Positions 36,261 to 44,961 of a stretch of 64,000 nt of DNA are shown piece by piece (within the stretch, counting starts at the first letter, position 1; every line of letters begins with the position of its first letter). A model generated the notes under the pieces. It saw only the letters and a list, made by a program, of their open reading frames with translations, made no database searches and was not told where the DNA came from. The translations under genes and the position numbers were made by a program. The DNA is from G963662605 sp963667005. GTDB lineage: Bacteria; Bacteroidota; Ignavibacteria; Ignavibacteriales; Ignavibacteriaceae. The stretch is taken from positions 3,658,001 to 3,722,000 of the forward strand of contig OY762937.1 of assembly GCA_963667005.1 (NCBI GenBank). Direction: 5' to 3'.

Positions 36261-37007
36261 TCAATTCTTTTTCAACACCAAACACATGTCATTCGACTGA
36301 TGGGGTTGATATTCCTGCATCTGCAGGCCGCCGAACACGCGGACGGAATTGAATCCCGCAGCTTCAACGCGTTTTATTAAATCGTCGTGGGTGTGGGGAT
36401 ATAATTTCGTCGTGATCAACTCCCGCTCGGATGGTGTAGTTCCGTTGAACCGAAGAATATTAAAATCAATGTGTCCTGTATGAAAATCATAAAAGCGGAT
36501 ATAGTGGCGGTCGCCATGCTTCGTAATAGCAAGAATGCGCTCTTTGGTTTTTAGAATTTTGTCAAAATTAAGCAGCTGTACAACCGCCGTACCGCCGTGT
36601 GTAAGCAGGGCGTAAATTTTTCTAAGAACTGCACCGGCGCTTTCCCGTTCCATCAGTGCTAAGGTATTCCCCGTAGAAATTATAAAATCAAAAGAATTGT
36701 GGAATGATGCATTGATATGTTTCATGTCCGACTGAACGGTTTTTAAAGTGACACCGTTTTCTTCGCCGTTGCGCTTTGCCTGTTCAAGCATGTTTTGTGA
36801 AAGGTCGAAACAGGTTACCGAATGTCCTGCCAATGCTGCAGCAACCGCATCAAGACCCGAGCCGCATCCGAGATCGGCGACCTTTTTTTTATCTGAAGGC
36901 AATATATTAGCAAGCTGCTCCCTGCGCCGCTCTAAGGCAGTGCCGAATTGTATCATCTCATCATAAAATCCGGCGGCTTGATTAAAAAATTCATCCGTTG
37001 TCATCAT
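36261..37007 (-). CDS. Class I SAM-dependent methyltransferase
   Basis: A 248-residue methyltransferase with the SAM-binding motif I VADLGCGSG (near 41-49), the acidic motif II FDLSQ, and 'FDFIISTGNTLALME' as post-motif region. Substrate unknown; small-molecule rather than nucleic-acid methylation is likely from length and lack of extra domains. GGTGAG precedes the ATG-ATG start. It is divergent from alaS, with a 94-base shared upstream region. Confidence 0.88.
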   Translation of the reverse strand: MMTTDEFFNQAAGFYDEMIQFGTALERRREQLANILPSDKKKVADLGCGSGLDAVAAALAGHSVTCFDLSQNMLEQAKRNGEENGVTLKTVQSDMKHINASFHNSFDFIISTGNTLALMERESAGAVLRKIYALLTHGGTAVVQLLNFDKILKTKERILAITKHGDRHYIRFYDFHTGHIDFNILRFNGTTPSERELITTKLYPHTHDDLIKRVEAAGFNSVRVFGGLQMQEYQPHQSNDMCLVLKKN

Positions 37008-37101
37008 ATACTCACCAATGCTTATTCCTGTCGGTAAACTTACGGAAAATTGCTAAATTGTAGATTAAAATTCAAAATATTATGTAAACGACCGGATAAA
37101 C

Positions 37102-39687
37102 ATGACTTCAAGAGAAATTCGCCAAAGTTTTTTAGACTTTTTCAAAAGTAAACAGCATAAAATTATCAGCGGTTCCCCCGTTATTCCGTTTGACGACCCG
37201 ACCTTGTTATTCACGAACGCGGGCATGAACCAATTCAAGGATGTATTCCTGGGGACAGGTACACGCGAATACAAACGTGCCGCCGATACACAGAAATGTA
37301 TCCGTGTCAGTGGTAAGCATAACGATCTCGAAGAAGTCGGTTACGATACCTATCACCATACATTTTTTGAAATGCTCGGCAACTGGTCATTCGGCGATTA
37401 TTATAAAGAAGAAGCCATCACCTGGGCATGGGAGTTATTGACTGAAGTCTGGAAGCTGCCGAAAGAACGCTTATGGATAACTGTTTACCGTACAGACGAT
37501 GAAGCATTTGAAATCTGGAAAAACAAAACAGATGTTGATAAAACCCACATCCTCCGCTTTGATGAAAAAGACAATTTCTGGGAAATGGGCGAAACCGGTC
37601 CATGCGGACCATGTTCCGAAATCCATATCAACTTATCTGATGATCTGACCAACGCATCGCTCGTGAATGCCGGTGTTCAGGAATGTATTGAAATATGGAA
37701 CCTCGTGTTCATTCAATATAACCGTGATGCTCAGGGCGTTTTACATGATCTTCCTGCAAGACATGTTGATACCGGAATGGGCTTTGAAAGAATCTGTGCA
37801 GTTCTGCAAAAGAAAGCTGCGAACTACGATACCGATGTTTTCACTCCGCTTATTGATATGATTGCAAAACTTTCAGGCCTCCCTTATGAAGGACAGGCAA
37901 ATATTGTTTCCATGCGCGTTATTGCCGACCATATCCGCACACTGTCGTTTGCGATTGCCGATGGTGCAATCCCCGGCAACGAAGGCCGCAGTTATGTATT
38001 ACGCAGAATCCTCCGCCGTGCCGCACGCTACGGACGCAAATTAAATTTGAATGAACCGTTCCTGTATAAATTGGTAGATATTCTCGTTGAAAACATGGGC
38101 GACGTATTCCCTGAAATCAAGAGCAAACAGGAATTTGTTAAAAAGATTATCCGCGCTGAAGAAGAAAGCTTTAACAGGACTCTCGACCGTGGTATTGAAT
38201 TGTTTGACGGTATGGTCAAAGAACTAAAGAAAAATAACTCGACTGTTGTTTCTGGCGAGGATGCTTTTAAACTGTACGATACATACGGATTCCCGTTTGA
38301 CTTAACAAGCGTTATGGCGCGCGAAATAAATCTTTCAGTTGATGAAGATAAGTTCAACGAAATCATGGCAGCACAGAAGAAACATGCGCGCGAAGTAACG
38401 AAAGAAAAACTCGCATCTGCAGCAGTAGAATTAAAAGACATGTCCGGATTCGACATCGTTGATGAAACACCGACCGTGTTCACGGGTTATACCGAGCTTT
38501 CCTCGACAGCAAAAATTGTCGGCGTTAAAAAAGACGGAACGACCGCGTTTGTTATTTTGGATAAGACTCCATTGTATGTTGAGTCAGGCGGACAAGTCGG
38601 TGATACCGGAACATTAAAAATCGGTGAAGCAGTACTTGAAGTCGTTGAAGTTGCGAAACTCAACAATCAGGTTATCCATGTTGTAAAGAATGACAACGAA
38701 GTTGTCATCGAAAACGGCTTTGAAGTTGTTGTGAGCGTTGACATTGCTCGTCGTTGGGATATTATGCGTAATCACTCAGCGACGCACTTCCTCCATGCTG
38801 CTCTGCGTAAGGTATTAGGCACACACGTACAGCAGGCAGGTTCGTATGTCGGAGCAGACCGCCTGCGTTTCGATTTCAGCCACTTTGCAAAAGTCACTGA
38901 AGAAGAACTCGCACAGATTGAAGCGGGCGTTAACGAACAGCTCCGCAAAAATATTCCGAACAATCACATGATCGCTATTCCGTTTGACGAAGCTAAAGGC
39001 ATGGGCGCTATGATGTTCTTCGGCGATAAATACGGCGACAAAGTGAACGTTGTTAAATTCGGCGATTTCACGCTCGAATTCTGCGGCGGTACACACGTAA
39101 AGAATTCATCCGAAATCGGATTAATGAAAATTATCAGCGAGTCCTCTATCGCGAGCGGTGTACGCAGAATTGAAGCTGTGACCGGTGCTGGTGTTGAAAA
39201 GTATATTCATCAGCAGGCAGAAAAAATTAAAGAAGCTGAAAAAGTCCAGCATGAATTGCAGGAACAGAAAAAGAAGTTAGAAAAAGAATTAGCCGAAGTG
39301 CAGTTAAAAGAAAAACTCGGTGCGCTCCCTGCTATTCTCGAAAAACCGGAAACGGTTAATGGTATTACTCTCTACAAAGGCAAAGTATCAGCCGCGAACA
39401 TGGATGAATTAAAATCATTCGGCGATGAACTCCGTAACAAAATCAAATCGGGTGTGGGACTCTTAGTCTCGCAGATTGAAGATAAAGTCGGATTAGTTTG
39501 CGTTGTATCGGATGATTTGATTAAAGGCAAGAATCTCAGTGCCGGTAAAATTGTCGGTGATGCAGCTAAACTGCTCGGCGGCGGCGGCGGCGGACGTCCT
39601 CACCTCGCAACTGCAGGTGCAAAAAACATCGAAGGCATCGATACCGCCCTTGCACAAATCAACGACATCGTCGCAAAATACCTGTGA
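37102..39687 (+). CDS. alaS: Alanyl-tRNA synthetase
   Basis: AlaS charges tRNA-Ala. The 861 residues cover the class II catalytic core (motif 1 near 'FTNAGMNQFKDVFLG', motif 2 'RVSGKHNDLEEVGYDT', motif 3 'GMGFERICAVLQ'), the tRNA-binding linker, the editing domain with zinc-type ligands H558, H562, C661 and H665 (HSATH and CGGTH), and the C-terminal coiled coil plus DHHA1 domain ending in 'GGGGGGRPHLATAGAKN'. It is complete. Confidence 0.98.
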   Translation: MTSREIRQSFLDFFKSKQHKIISGSPVIPFDDPTLLFTNAGMNQFKDVFLGTGTREYKRAADTQKCIRVSGKHNDLEEVGYDTYHHTFFEMLGNWSFGDYYKEEAITWAWELLTEVWKLPKERLWITVYRTDDEAFEIWKNKTDVDKTHILRFDEKDNFWEMGETGPCGPCSEIHINLSDDLTNASLVNAGVQECIEIWNLVFIQYNRDAQGVLHDLPARHVDTGMGFERICAVLQKKAANYDTDVFTPLIDMIAKLSGLPYEGQANIVSMRVIADHIRTLSFAIADGAIPGNEGRSYVLRRILRRAARYGRKLNLNEPFLYKLVDILVENMGDVFPEIKSKQEFVKKIIRAEEESFNRTLDRGIELFDGMVKELKKNNSTVVSGEDAFKLYDTYGFPFDLTSVMAREINLSVDEDKFNEIMAAQKKHAREVTKEKLASAAVELKDMSGFDIVDETPTVFTGYTELSSTAKIVGVKKDGTTAFVILDKTPLYVESGGQVGDTGTLKIGEAVLEVVEVAKLNNQVIHVVKNDNEVVIENGFEVVVSVDIARRWDIMRNHSATHFLHAALRKVLGTHVQQAGSYVGADRLRFDFSHFAKVTEEELAQIEAGVNEQLRKNIPNNHMIAIPFDEAKGMGAMMFFGDKYGDKVNVVKFGDFTLEFCGGTHVKNSSEIGLMKIISESSIASGVRRIEAVTGAGVEKYIHQQAEKIKEAEKVQHELQEQKKKLEKELAEVQLKEKLGALPAILEKPETVNGITLYKGKVSAANMDELKSFGDELRNKIKSGVGLLVSQIEDKVGLVCVVSDDLIKGKNLSAGKIVGDAAKLLGGGGGGRPHLATAGAKNIEGIDTALAQINDIVAKYL

Positions 39688-39936
39688 GAATAGAACGCGG
39701 ACAACGCGGATGACACTGATACTCACGGATTATATTTTGTAAAAACAGAGCAGGCGGCCAAAAGGTCGCCTGCTTGGTAATGCCTCGTCTTACCCATCTA
39801 AATATGAACCCCTTATAACAAGATGCAAATAAGTATTTACTTCACTTTTTCATTCACTTTGTTTGCTCAACATATCAATGGCTTCTGATTTAGGAATTCT
39901 TTTCTATTTCATTCAAATTATGATATTACTTTACAC
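39688..39936. other. Intergenic region after alaS
   Basis: Contains 'ACGCGGACAACGCGGATGAC' (39694-39713), a degenerate dispersed-repeat type, and a strong hairpin AGCAGGCG (39749-39756)/CGCCTGCT (39767-39774). On the minus strand the hairpin is followed by a short T-run (CTGTTTTT) and may end the DUF2806 transcript. No gene seen in the remainder. Confidence 0.5.
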
Positions 39937-40806
39937 CTAAGAATTTTTAAACTTGTCGGGTGCTTTGTCAAACACTGTATAATTCCTCTTCAACCATAAT
40001 TGTTTTATGAAATCAAGAAAACCGGGGATAGGTAGAGGCTCACAAACTGAATACAATTCAAATCCAGCGTGAGTAAAGACGACTTGCCCGACATCAAAGA
40101 CGGGCGGATCTAATTCTGATAAATCAACCCACAACCGCTCGGAGAAGTATATAACATATCCACGAGATTTTTTAAGTTCCCGGTTAAAACTAGTAAGCGT
40201 ATTTTGCTGTACCAACCCCATTGATTCCATATGCATGATAGTGGAATAATTAATACCGTTCTGCCGATAAAAGGAATCTTTTGTATTATAGATCATTAAG
40301 GTTGGGTCCCCTAAATTTGCAGCAAATCTGCACACAGTAGAAAAAGATTCCGCATCCTTTTTATCCATCAGTGATAATAAGTCTATTGCTTTTTTCGAAA
40401 ATTTACCCGGTGCATTAGCCTCGCCAACTAACACTTTCGACCATAAGGTCTGCATTTTATCATCAGATATAAGCCGGCATTTATCAAAAAAATCGGTAAT
40501 CCAATCATCTTCAACTTTTTCTGTTGGAGCATTATCATTTATCAATGGTAGCGCTTTACTTGTTATTGTTTCAATATTGTGTTGTTTCTTTGCTTCTTCA
40601 GTAAAAAACCGCTGCATAGCTCGCGCTTGTAATTGAGTAATTTCAATATCTGCTTTTGCATTAATAATTTTGGCTTGAGCTTCGGCTTCTGCGACTTTCC
40701 GAATTTGATATGGTTTATAAATACCGCCAATGGCATCAGATATTTTTTCAATTAAAACAGTTGCCGGTTTGGTTAAATCGCCAAAGTTAGGAATTAACTC
40801 GTTCAT
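39937..40806 (-). CDS. DUF2806-family protein
   Basis: A 289-residue protein starting at the ATG at 40806; the TTG at 40833 has no close ribosome site. An N-terminal amphipathic helix ('KPATVLIEKISDAIGGIYKPYQIRK') and a coiled stretch 'VAEAEAQAKIINAKADIEI' precede the DUF2806 core 'DDWITDFFDKCRLISDDKMQ'. The remainder is helical, with 'LDPPVFDVGQVVFTHAGFEL' near the end. The family has no proven function; members often occur in variable genome regions. It borders an intergenic repeat island, consistent with an accessory locus. Confidence 0.75.
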   Translation of the reverse strand: MNELIPNFGDLTKPATVLIEKISDAIGGIYKPYQIRKVAEAEAQAKIINAKADIEITQLQARAMQRFFTEEAKKQHNIETITSKALPLINDNAPTEKVEDDWITDFFDKCRLISDDKMQTLWSKVLVGEANAPGKFSKKAIDLLSLMDKKDAESFSTVCRFAANLGDPTLMIYNTKDSFYRQNGINYSTIMHMESMGLVQQNTLTSFNRELKKSRGYVIYFSERLWVDLSELDPPVFDVGQVVFTHAGFELYSVCEPLPIPGFLDFIKQLWLKRNYTVFDKAPDKFKNS

Positions 40807-40928
40807 AAATTTTCCCGGTTGGTTACAAATCAATTTTTATAAAAGCGCTCCTCTGATTATTCCCATTTTTGAAGCACCTATAAATTACGAAATTGGATTT
40901 GTAACAAAAAGTTGCAATACGATTTTTT

Positions 40929-41066
40929 CGTAGAGACGGTCTGCGACCGTCTCCCGTAGAATGAAGCAGTGAGATATCTTACCGAAAGCGCAGTATCATT
41001 CTTGGTTTTCGGCGAGATATTCATTTCTGCCGGTACTATGTGAGACGCTCGCAGAGCGTCTCTACG
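40929..41066. repeat. 138-bp palindromic-ended element, copy 1
   Basis: Starts CGTAGAGACG and ends CGTCTCTACG, and each end is a hairpin of its own (GAGACGGTCTGCGACCGTCTC on the left). GTAG is at both tips. Copy 2 lies at 41184-41321 with the same length and clear similarity (ACTATGT, GAGATATTCAT and GAATGAAG shared). Confidence 0.75.
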
Positions 41067-41090
41067 AGGAACTTCATTGCGGGCAGGAAA

Positions 41091-41178
41091 GGTTCAACCG
41101 CATTACGGTTGGGAAATTTGGGGTGTTGCTCCCCACGGGTTTCACCCGTGGTTATCTCTATTCATTCCCTTCGGAAAT
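41091..41178 (+). repeat. Three-hairpin GTTATCTCT element, copy A
   Basis: Hairpins: CAACCG/CGGTTG (41095-41111), CACGGGT/ACCCGTG (41134-41150) and ATTCC/GGAA (41164-41178), with GTTATCTCT after the second. Related copies: 44962-45048 (inverted) and 45089-45146; the last hairpin alone recurs at 41468-41482. Confidence 0.7.
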
Positions 41179-41183
41179 TCCGA

Positions 41184-41321
41184 CGTAGAGACGCTTGGCA
41201 TGCGTCTCCCGGAGAATGAAGTAGTGAGATGTCTTGCCGAAAACGCAGTGTCACTCATGGCTTAGGGCGAGATATTCATCTCCTCCGGTACTATGTAAGA
41301 CAGCCGCCGGGTGTCTCTACG
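41184..41321. repeat. 138-bp palindromic-ended element, copy 2
   Basis: Same length and ends (CGTAGAGACG to GTCTCTACG) as copy 1, diverged at scattered positions. Both copies lie in the same orientation, separated by the three-hairpin element. Confidence 0.75.
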
Positions 41322-41357
41322 ACTGTCTTCGAATACTTGTATGCGCACTCCACGTCA

Positions 41358-41482
41358 TAAACCCTCCACCGGCGGGCAGGTGACGTGGTTATTAATAACT
41401 CCGTCATTCATGACGGAGTTTATGAGGGTCGACAACCGCCTGCCGTCGGGCCGGGTTAGCTCTGTTCATTCCCTTCGGGAAT
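41358..41482. repeat. Composite repeat, copy 2
   Basis: Contains the same 28-bp block as 36132-36159 (here 41381-41408), followed by a perfect hairpin CTCCGTCAT/ATGACGGAG (41399-41418) and ATTCCC-TTC-GGGAAT (41468-41482). Confidence 0.7.
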
Positions 41483-41496
41483 TTTTATCCTCTCGC

Positions 41497-41665
41497 GCCT
41501 CAACAAAATCACGAGCAAAAAATGAACGGAGCGAAGCGTCATGTGGAAATCTGTTTGAGGGAGTGGAACGACCGAGTTATTTCCTCATAGCGTAGCGAGT
41601 GAATTTTTCGTGATTTTGTTGCAGCGCATGTTCTTTTGGTACTTTTCTTGCGCCAAGAAAAGTAC
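41497..41665. repeat. Long inverted-repeat element with terminal hairpin
   Basis: AACAAAATCACG (41504-41515) is repeated inverted as CGTGATTTTGTT (41609-41620). A perfect 12-bp hairpin GTACTTTTCTTG/CAAGAAAAGTAC (41639-41665) follows. It resembles a repeat widely seen in genomes of this bacterial group. Confidence 0.6.
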
Positions 41666-41834
41666 GCATAAATACTAAGGATGGATTCCGGTCTCCCGAT
41701 TTTCATCGGGAACCGGAATGACAGACCAGTGCATGGCAGTATCAAAGAGTGGATCTCGGACTTTGCCAAGGCGAATCCGGGATGACACTGCGTGTCATTT
41801 TTTGATTCTTTTTCACGGGAAATATTCTTAATTT

Positions 41835-41857
41835 AACGGTTACTTAAACGCTTTAGT
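41835..41857. promoter_or_regulatory. Candidate operator upstream of the GH105 gene
   Basis: AACGGTTAC (41835-41843) and ACTTAAACG (41842-41850) match the region before the sugar MFS gene. CTTAAACGCTTTAG is an imperfect CG-centred palindrome of LacI type. It ends about 30 bases before the ATG at 41886. Confidence 0.45.
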
Positions 41858-41885
41858 ATCAAACAATACCGGATCTTAGGCACGT

Positions 41886-43658
41886 ATGAAAAAGTATATC
41901 CTTTTCCCTGTCTTCTTCCTCATTTTATTCAGCACAGCACAGGCTTCAGATAAATCAACCAATGCGGTTTATGCAACGACACCGTGGTCGGTGCGCATGA
42001 CGAACTCAGAGATCAGCCGCAAAGGCACAACTCTCAGCTGGGATTATACCGTAGGCACATTATGCAAAGGTATTGAAGAAACATGGCGCCTCTACAGGGA
42101 CACAACACATTATACCTACATTAAAAATGTAATAGACAAAGTTGTCGGCAGCACCGGTACGATCACCGGTTACTCCCTTTCGGGATATACATTGGATGCC
42201 ATCCGTGAAGCAAGTGCAGTATTGTTTATCTACAATCAGACCAAAACCGCAAAGTATAAAACGGCATGCGATAACGTGCGCAAACAATTCTGTACACATC
42301 CACGCGTCAGTGAAGGCGGTTTCTGGCACAAACAATCCTATCCTAATCAGATGTGGCTTGACGGTCTTTATATGGGCGAACCGTTTTATGCCGAATACGG
42401 TAAAGTATTTCCGGATTCCGCACGTTGGGATGATGTTACGAATCAATTTACATTAATGGAACGCCACGCCCGCGATAACGTCAGTTCTCTGCTTTATCAC
42501 GGATGGGATGCCGCCAAGGCTCAAACCTGGGCTGATCCGGCAACAGGATGTTCGAAAAATTTCTGGGGCCGTGCAGTGGGCTGGTATGCAATGGCGCTTG
42601 TTGATGTGCTTGATTATCTCCCTGCAACTAACGCGGGACATGATTCGCTTGTCAATATATTAAAACGTCTCGCAGTCGGCATTAAAAAAAGTCAGGATCC
42701 AAAGACCGGAGCATGGTTTGAGGTTATGGATAAAGGCGACAGTACCGGAAACTATGTTGAATCTTCAGGCTCAAGCATGTTCGTCTATGCACTGGCAAAG
42801 GGTGTCCGTTTAGGTTACATCGACCCTTCGTATCTCGATGTTGCAAAGACCGGACACGATGCTTTGATTGACCAATTTATCACAACAAATAGCGACAGCA
42901 CCATCTCACTGACAAAAATTTGTTTAACTGCTGGACTCGGCGGTACTTCCGGCGGATATTCACGCGACGGATCATATTACTATTATGTATACGGAACTAC
43001 TGTCGTAACTGATGATGCAAAAGGAACCGGGCCGTTCATTCTTGCCGCTGAAGAAATGGAAAAGACGGGATATGTACGCACCCCGGCAAGTTTTGCGGTA
43101 AAGGTTAATACTGATAGTACAGTTCAGGTCACCTGGACTAATAAAGCATTCAACGGTATGAGTTTTATTATTGAGCGTAAAAAATCCACCGATGCAGATT
43201 ATTCAGTCGTTGGGACAGTGAATAGAGGTGTAGTCACCTATAACGATAAGACTGTTTCCAAAGGCGGCAAATACACGTACCGTATGCGCGCAAAAGCCGA
43301 CACAACGTATTCCTCATATACCACTGAATCAACGGTAACAATCCCCGGACTTGTATCTGTCGGTAATGAAAACAGTAAAGTATCGGGTTTCGGATTAAGT
43401 CAGAATTATCCGAATCCGTTTAACCCCTCGACGACCATTCAGTATGAAATACCGAATACCCAAACGGGCGCTCAGATGGTAACGCTGAAAGTGTATAACG
43501 CGCAGGGACAGGAAGTGGCAACATTGGTCAACAAAGAACAACCGGCGGGAATGTATCAGGTTATGTTTAACGCGGCACAACTGCCGAGCGGTATTTACGC
43601 ATATACCCTGCGTGCCGGCAACTTTTCCTCCACCCGCAAAATGCTGCTGTTGAAGTAA
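41886..43658 (+). CDS. Secreted GH105/GH88-type unsaturated rhamnogalacturonyl hydrolase, T9SS substrate
   Basis: A 590-residue secreted enzyme. After a signal peptide (cleaved near AQASD), residues 30-395 match the GH105/88 (YesR/YteR) alpha/alpha barrel: 'WLDGLYMGEPFYAEYG' and 'FWGRAVGWYAMALVDVLDYL' are hallmark helices. A fibronectin-like linker (about 400-495) leads to a C-terminal T9SS type-A sorting domain with 'QNYPNPFNPSTTIQYE' and a final KMLLLK. It would release unsaturated galacturonic acid from pectin lyase products outside the cell. It stands alone, with an operator-like motif upstream shared with the sugar transporter operon. Confidence 0.9.
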   Translation: MKKYILFPVFFLILFSTAQASDKSTNAVYATTPWSVRMTNSEISRKGTTLSWDYTVGTLCKGIEETWRLYRDTTHYTYIKNVIDKVVGSTGTITGYSLSGYTLDAIREASAVLFIYNQTKTAKYKTACDNVRKQFCTHPRVSEGGFWHKQSYPNQMWLDGLYMGEPFYAEYGKVFPDSARWDDVTNQFTLMERHARDNVSSLLYHGWDAAKAQTWADPATGCSKNFWGRAVGWYAMALVDVLDYLPATNAGHDSLVNILKRLAVGIKKSQDPKTGAWFEVMDKGDSTGNYVESSGSSMFVYALAKGVRLGYIDPSYLDVAKTGHDALIDQFITTNSDSTISLTKICLTAGLGGTSGGYSRDGSYYYYVYGTTVVTDDAKGTGPFILAAEEMEKTGYVRTPASFAVKVNTDSTVQVTWTNKAFNGMSFIIERKKSTDADYSVVGTVNRGVVTYNDKTVSKGGKYTYRMRAKADTTYSSYTTESTVTIPGLVSVGNENSKVSGFGLSQNYPNPFNPSTTIQYEIPNTQTGAQMVTLKVYNAQGQEVATLVNKEQPAGMYQVMFNAAQLPSGIYAYTLRAGNFSSTRKMLLLK

Positions 43659-43672
43659 GAAGGAAAAATTAA

Positions 43673-43905
43673 CCGCAAAGAAGAGGAAAGTAACCGCAAA
43701 GTCGCAGAGACGCAAAGTAATTTGGGGCTGAGATATTCGTAATATTACTTAGTCGAGTTTTATAATAAAAGAAAAGCCTGAGAAAATCTCAGGCTTTCGA
43801 CCTTTAAATAACAAAATCTTTACTTCTTCGCAATCTTCATACTGCTTTAACTTCAAACAAAAAAAGAACTTTGCGTCTTTGCGCCCTCTGCGGTAAATCT
43901 GCCCT
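43673..43905. repeat. Inverted pair of CGCAAAG-type repeats
   Basis: ACCGCAAAGTCGCAGAGACG near 43692 is repeated inverted, with changes, as CGTCTTTGCGCCCTCTGCGG near 43873. A similar fragment occurs at 29217-29325. Confidence 0.5.
43768..43798 (-). terminator. Terminator for the PRTase gene
   Basis: AAAGCCTGAG (43773-43782) pairs with CTCAGGCTTT (43788-43797); a T-rich tract follows on the minus strand. Confidence 0.65.
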
Positions 43906-44305
43906 AAGAAAGGCGCCAGGGGAAGCGGAAGCAGCTCTCGTCAAACAGCGGATAGTCGGCCTTACCATTCACCACGCAGGTCTTGATGCTCTTCGCACCT
44001 TTCAATAATTCCTTAGCCTTTTCGAACGTCTGCCCCGTGCGGCTTCTATCATCTACGAGAAGAATGCTTTTATCCTTGTAATCGAAATTTATCGGTTTGA
44101 TAAGCTGTGGAGAGTCGTGTTGCGGCTGCTGATTTTCATCACGAAGATTCAACCAGATGACTTCCAAATCAATTTGTAGTTTTTGCTGGATAAGCGCTGC
44201 GGGGAATAATCCCCCGCGCGCTATTGCTACGATAAGATCAAATTTTTCCGCGAACTGAAGATTCTGTACGCGAACTATAATGTCATTAAGATTTTTTGTG
44301 TCCAT
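43904..44305 (-). CDS. Phosphoribosyltransferase-domain protein
   Basis: A 133-residue type I PRTase. The PRPP-binding loop is ILLVDDRSRTGQT (near 79-91), and 'DLIVAIARGGLFPAALIQQKL' is the hood/beta-sheet start. Short members act on xanthine, hypoxanthine or other bases, but no specific base motif is decisive. The 5' end overlaps the ECF S-component-like gene by 20 bases, suggesting translational coupling; base or nucleoside salvage after import is a reasonable inference. Confidence 0.8.
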   Translation of the reverse strand: MDTKNLNDIIVRVQNLQFAEKFDLIVAIARGGLFPAALIQQKLQIDLEVIWLNLRDENQQPQHDSPQLIKPINFDYKDKSILLVDDRSRTGQTFEKAKELLKGAKSIKTCVVNGKADYPLFDESCFRFPWRLS

Positions 44306-44831
44306 AATCTTTCAATACAACAAGAAGAATGTAACCGAGAACAACCTGAATCAACAATCCCGGAGCGCTGAAAGCGATACTGTTAGCAACATGGTTGATT
44401 GTGTTTCCGAGAATGAGTGAGAAGATTGCGCTGAATACCTGCGCGAGAACGACAACTGAAAGAACAGATGCGATAGAAAGCTTCTGCATCTTGGAAGTAA
44501 CAAGAGTAACCGCCAGAACGATAAGAAGTGATTTTCCGATAACATCAATCAGCATTGCCGGCATCGGCATTCCGGTCAAAGCGTAGTTTGCAAGCGGTGA
44601 TGCAATCGCGGTCAATACTCCGGTTCTCCATCCGAATTTATATGTGCCTAACAACGTGAAGAAGAATATCGGCAAGAACATTTTTCCGCCGTTCGGGATA
44701 GCATGTATAGCCGCCGGAAAAGCGATGTTGCCAAGAACAAATAAGAAAGCGAAGATATATGTACGGATGTTTTTGAAAGACAGTGCCGGATTATAAAATT
44801 CATATCCACGGATTGCAATTGCTGATGTCAT
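44286..44831 (-). CDS. ECF-type transporter S component-like membrane protein
   Basis: A 181-residue protein with about five membrane helices. It fits small ECF S components ('FLFVLGNIAFPAAIHAIPNG', 'FGWRTGVLTAIASPLANYAL'), which bind vitamins or bases for uptake with an energising module. I start it at the ATG at 44831; the frame runs upstream to 45023 but that part translates a repeat element. The overlapping PRTase gene downstream suggests import of a nucleobase-like compound. Substrate and partner ATPases not in the window. Confidence 0.7.
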   Translation of the reverse strand: MTSAIAIRGYEFYNPALSFKNIRTYIFAFLFVLGNIAFPAAIHAIPNGGKMFLPIFFFTLLGTYKFGWRTGVLTAIASPLANYALTGMPMPAMLIDVIGKSLLIVLAVTLVTSKMQKLSIASVLSVVVLAQVFSAIFSLILGNTINHVANSIAFSAPGLLIQVVLGYILLVVLKDYGHKKS

Positions 44832-44961
44832 TGTATTCTTTCTTTCAATTAATGAAGTCGAAAATTCATTATGAAAGATAAGAAAACCTGTAATCGGGAG
44901 CAATACCAAATGCAGGAAAAATGCGGGGCGTAAACGGTAAAGGGAAATTCCAAATTTTGTA

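Larger units (their letters stand above)
40807..41885. other. About 1 kb intergenic repeat island
   Basis: This stretch holds no convincing gene; short frames here translate repeat sequence. It contains two copies of a 138-bp element (40929-41066 and 41184-41321), hairpin clusters of the GTTATCTCT family (41091-41178), a copy of the TGACGTGG repeat (41381-41408), and a longer inverted-repeat element (41497-41665). The last 50 bases are the GH105 upstream region. Confidence 0.7.

Noticed and set aside
40929..41321. Possible CRISPR array from repeated hairpins
   Set aside because: Only two long copies with internal divergence; no short regular repeats, no spacers and no cas genes.
41077..41595. 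Two short + frames in the repeat island
   Set aside because: They translate dispersed repeats (hairpin elements) and have no ribosome site or family match.
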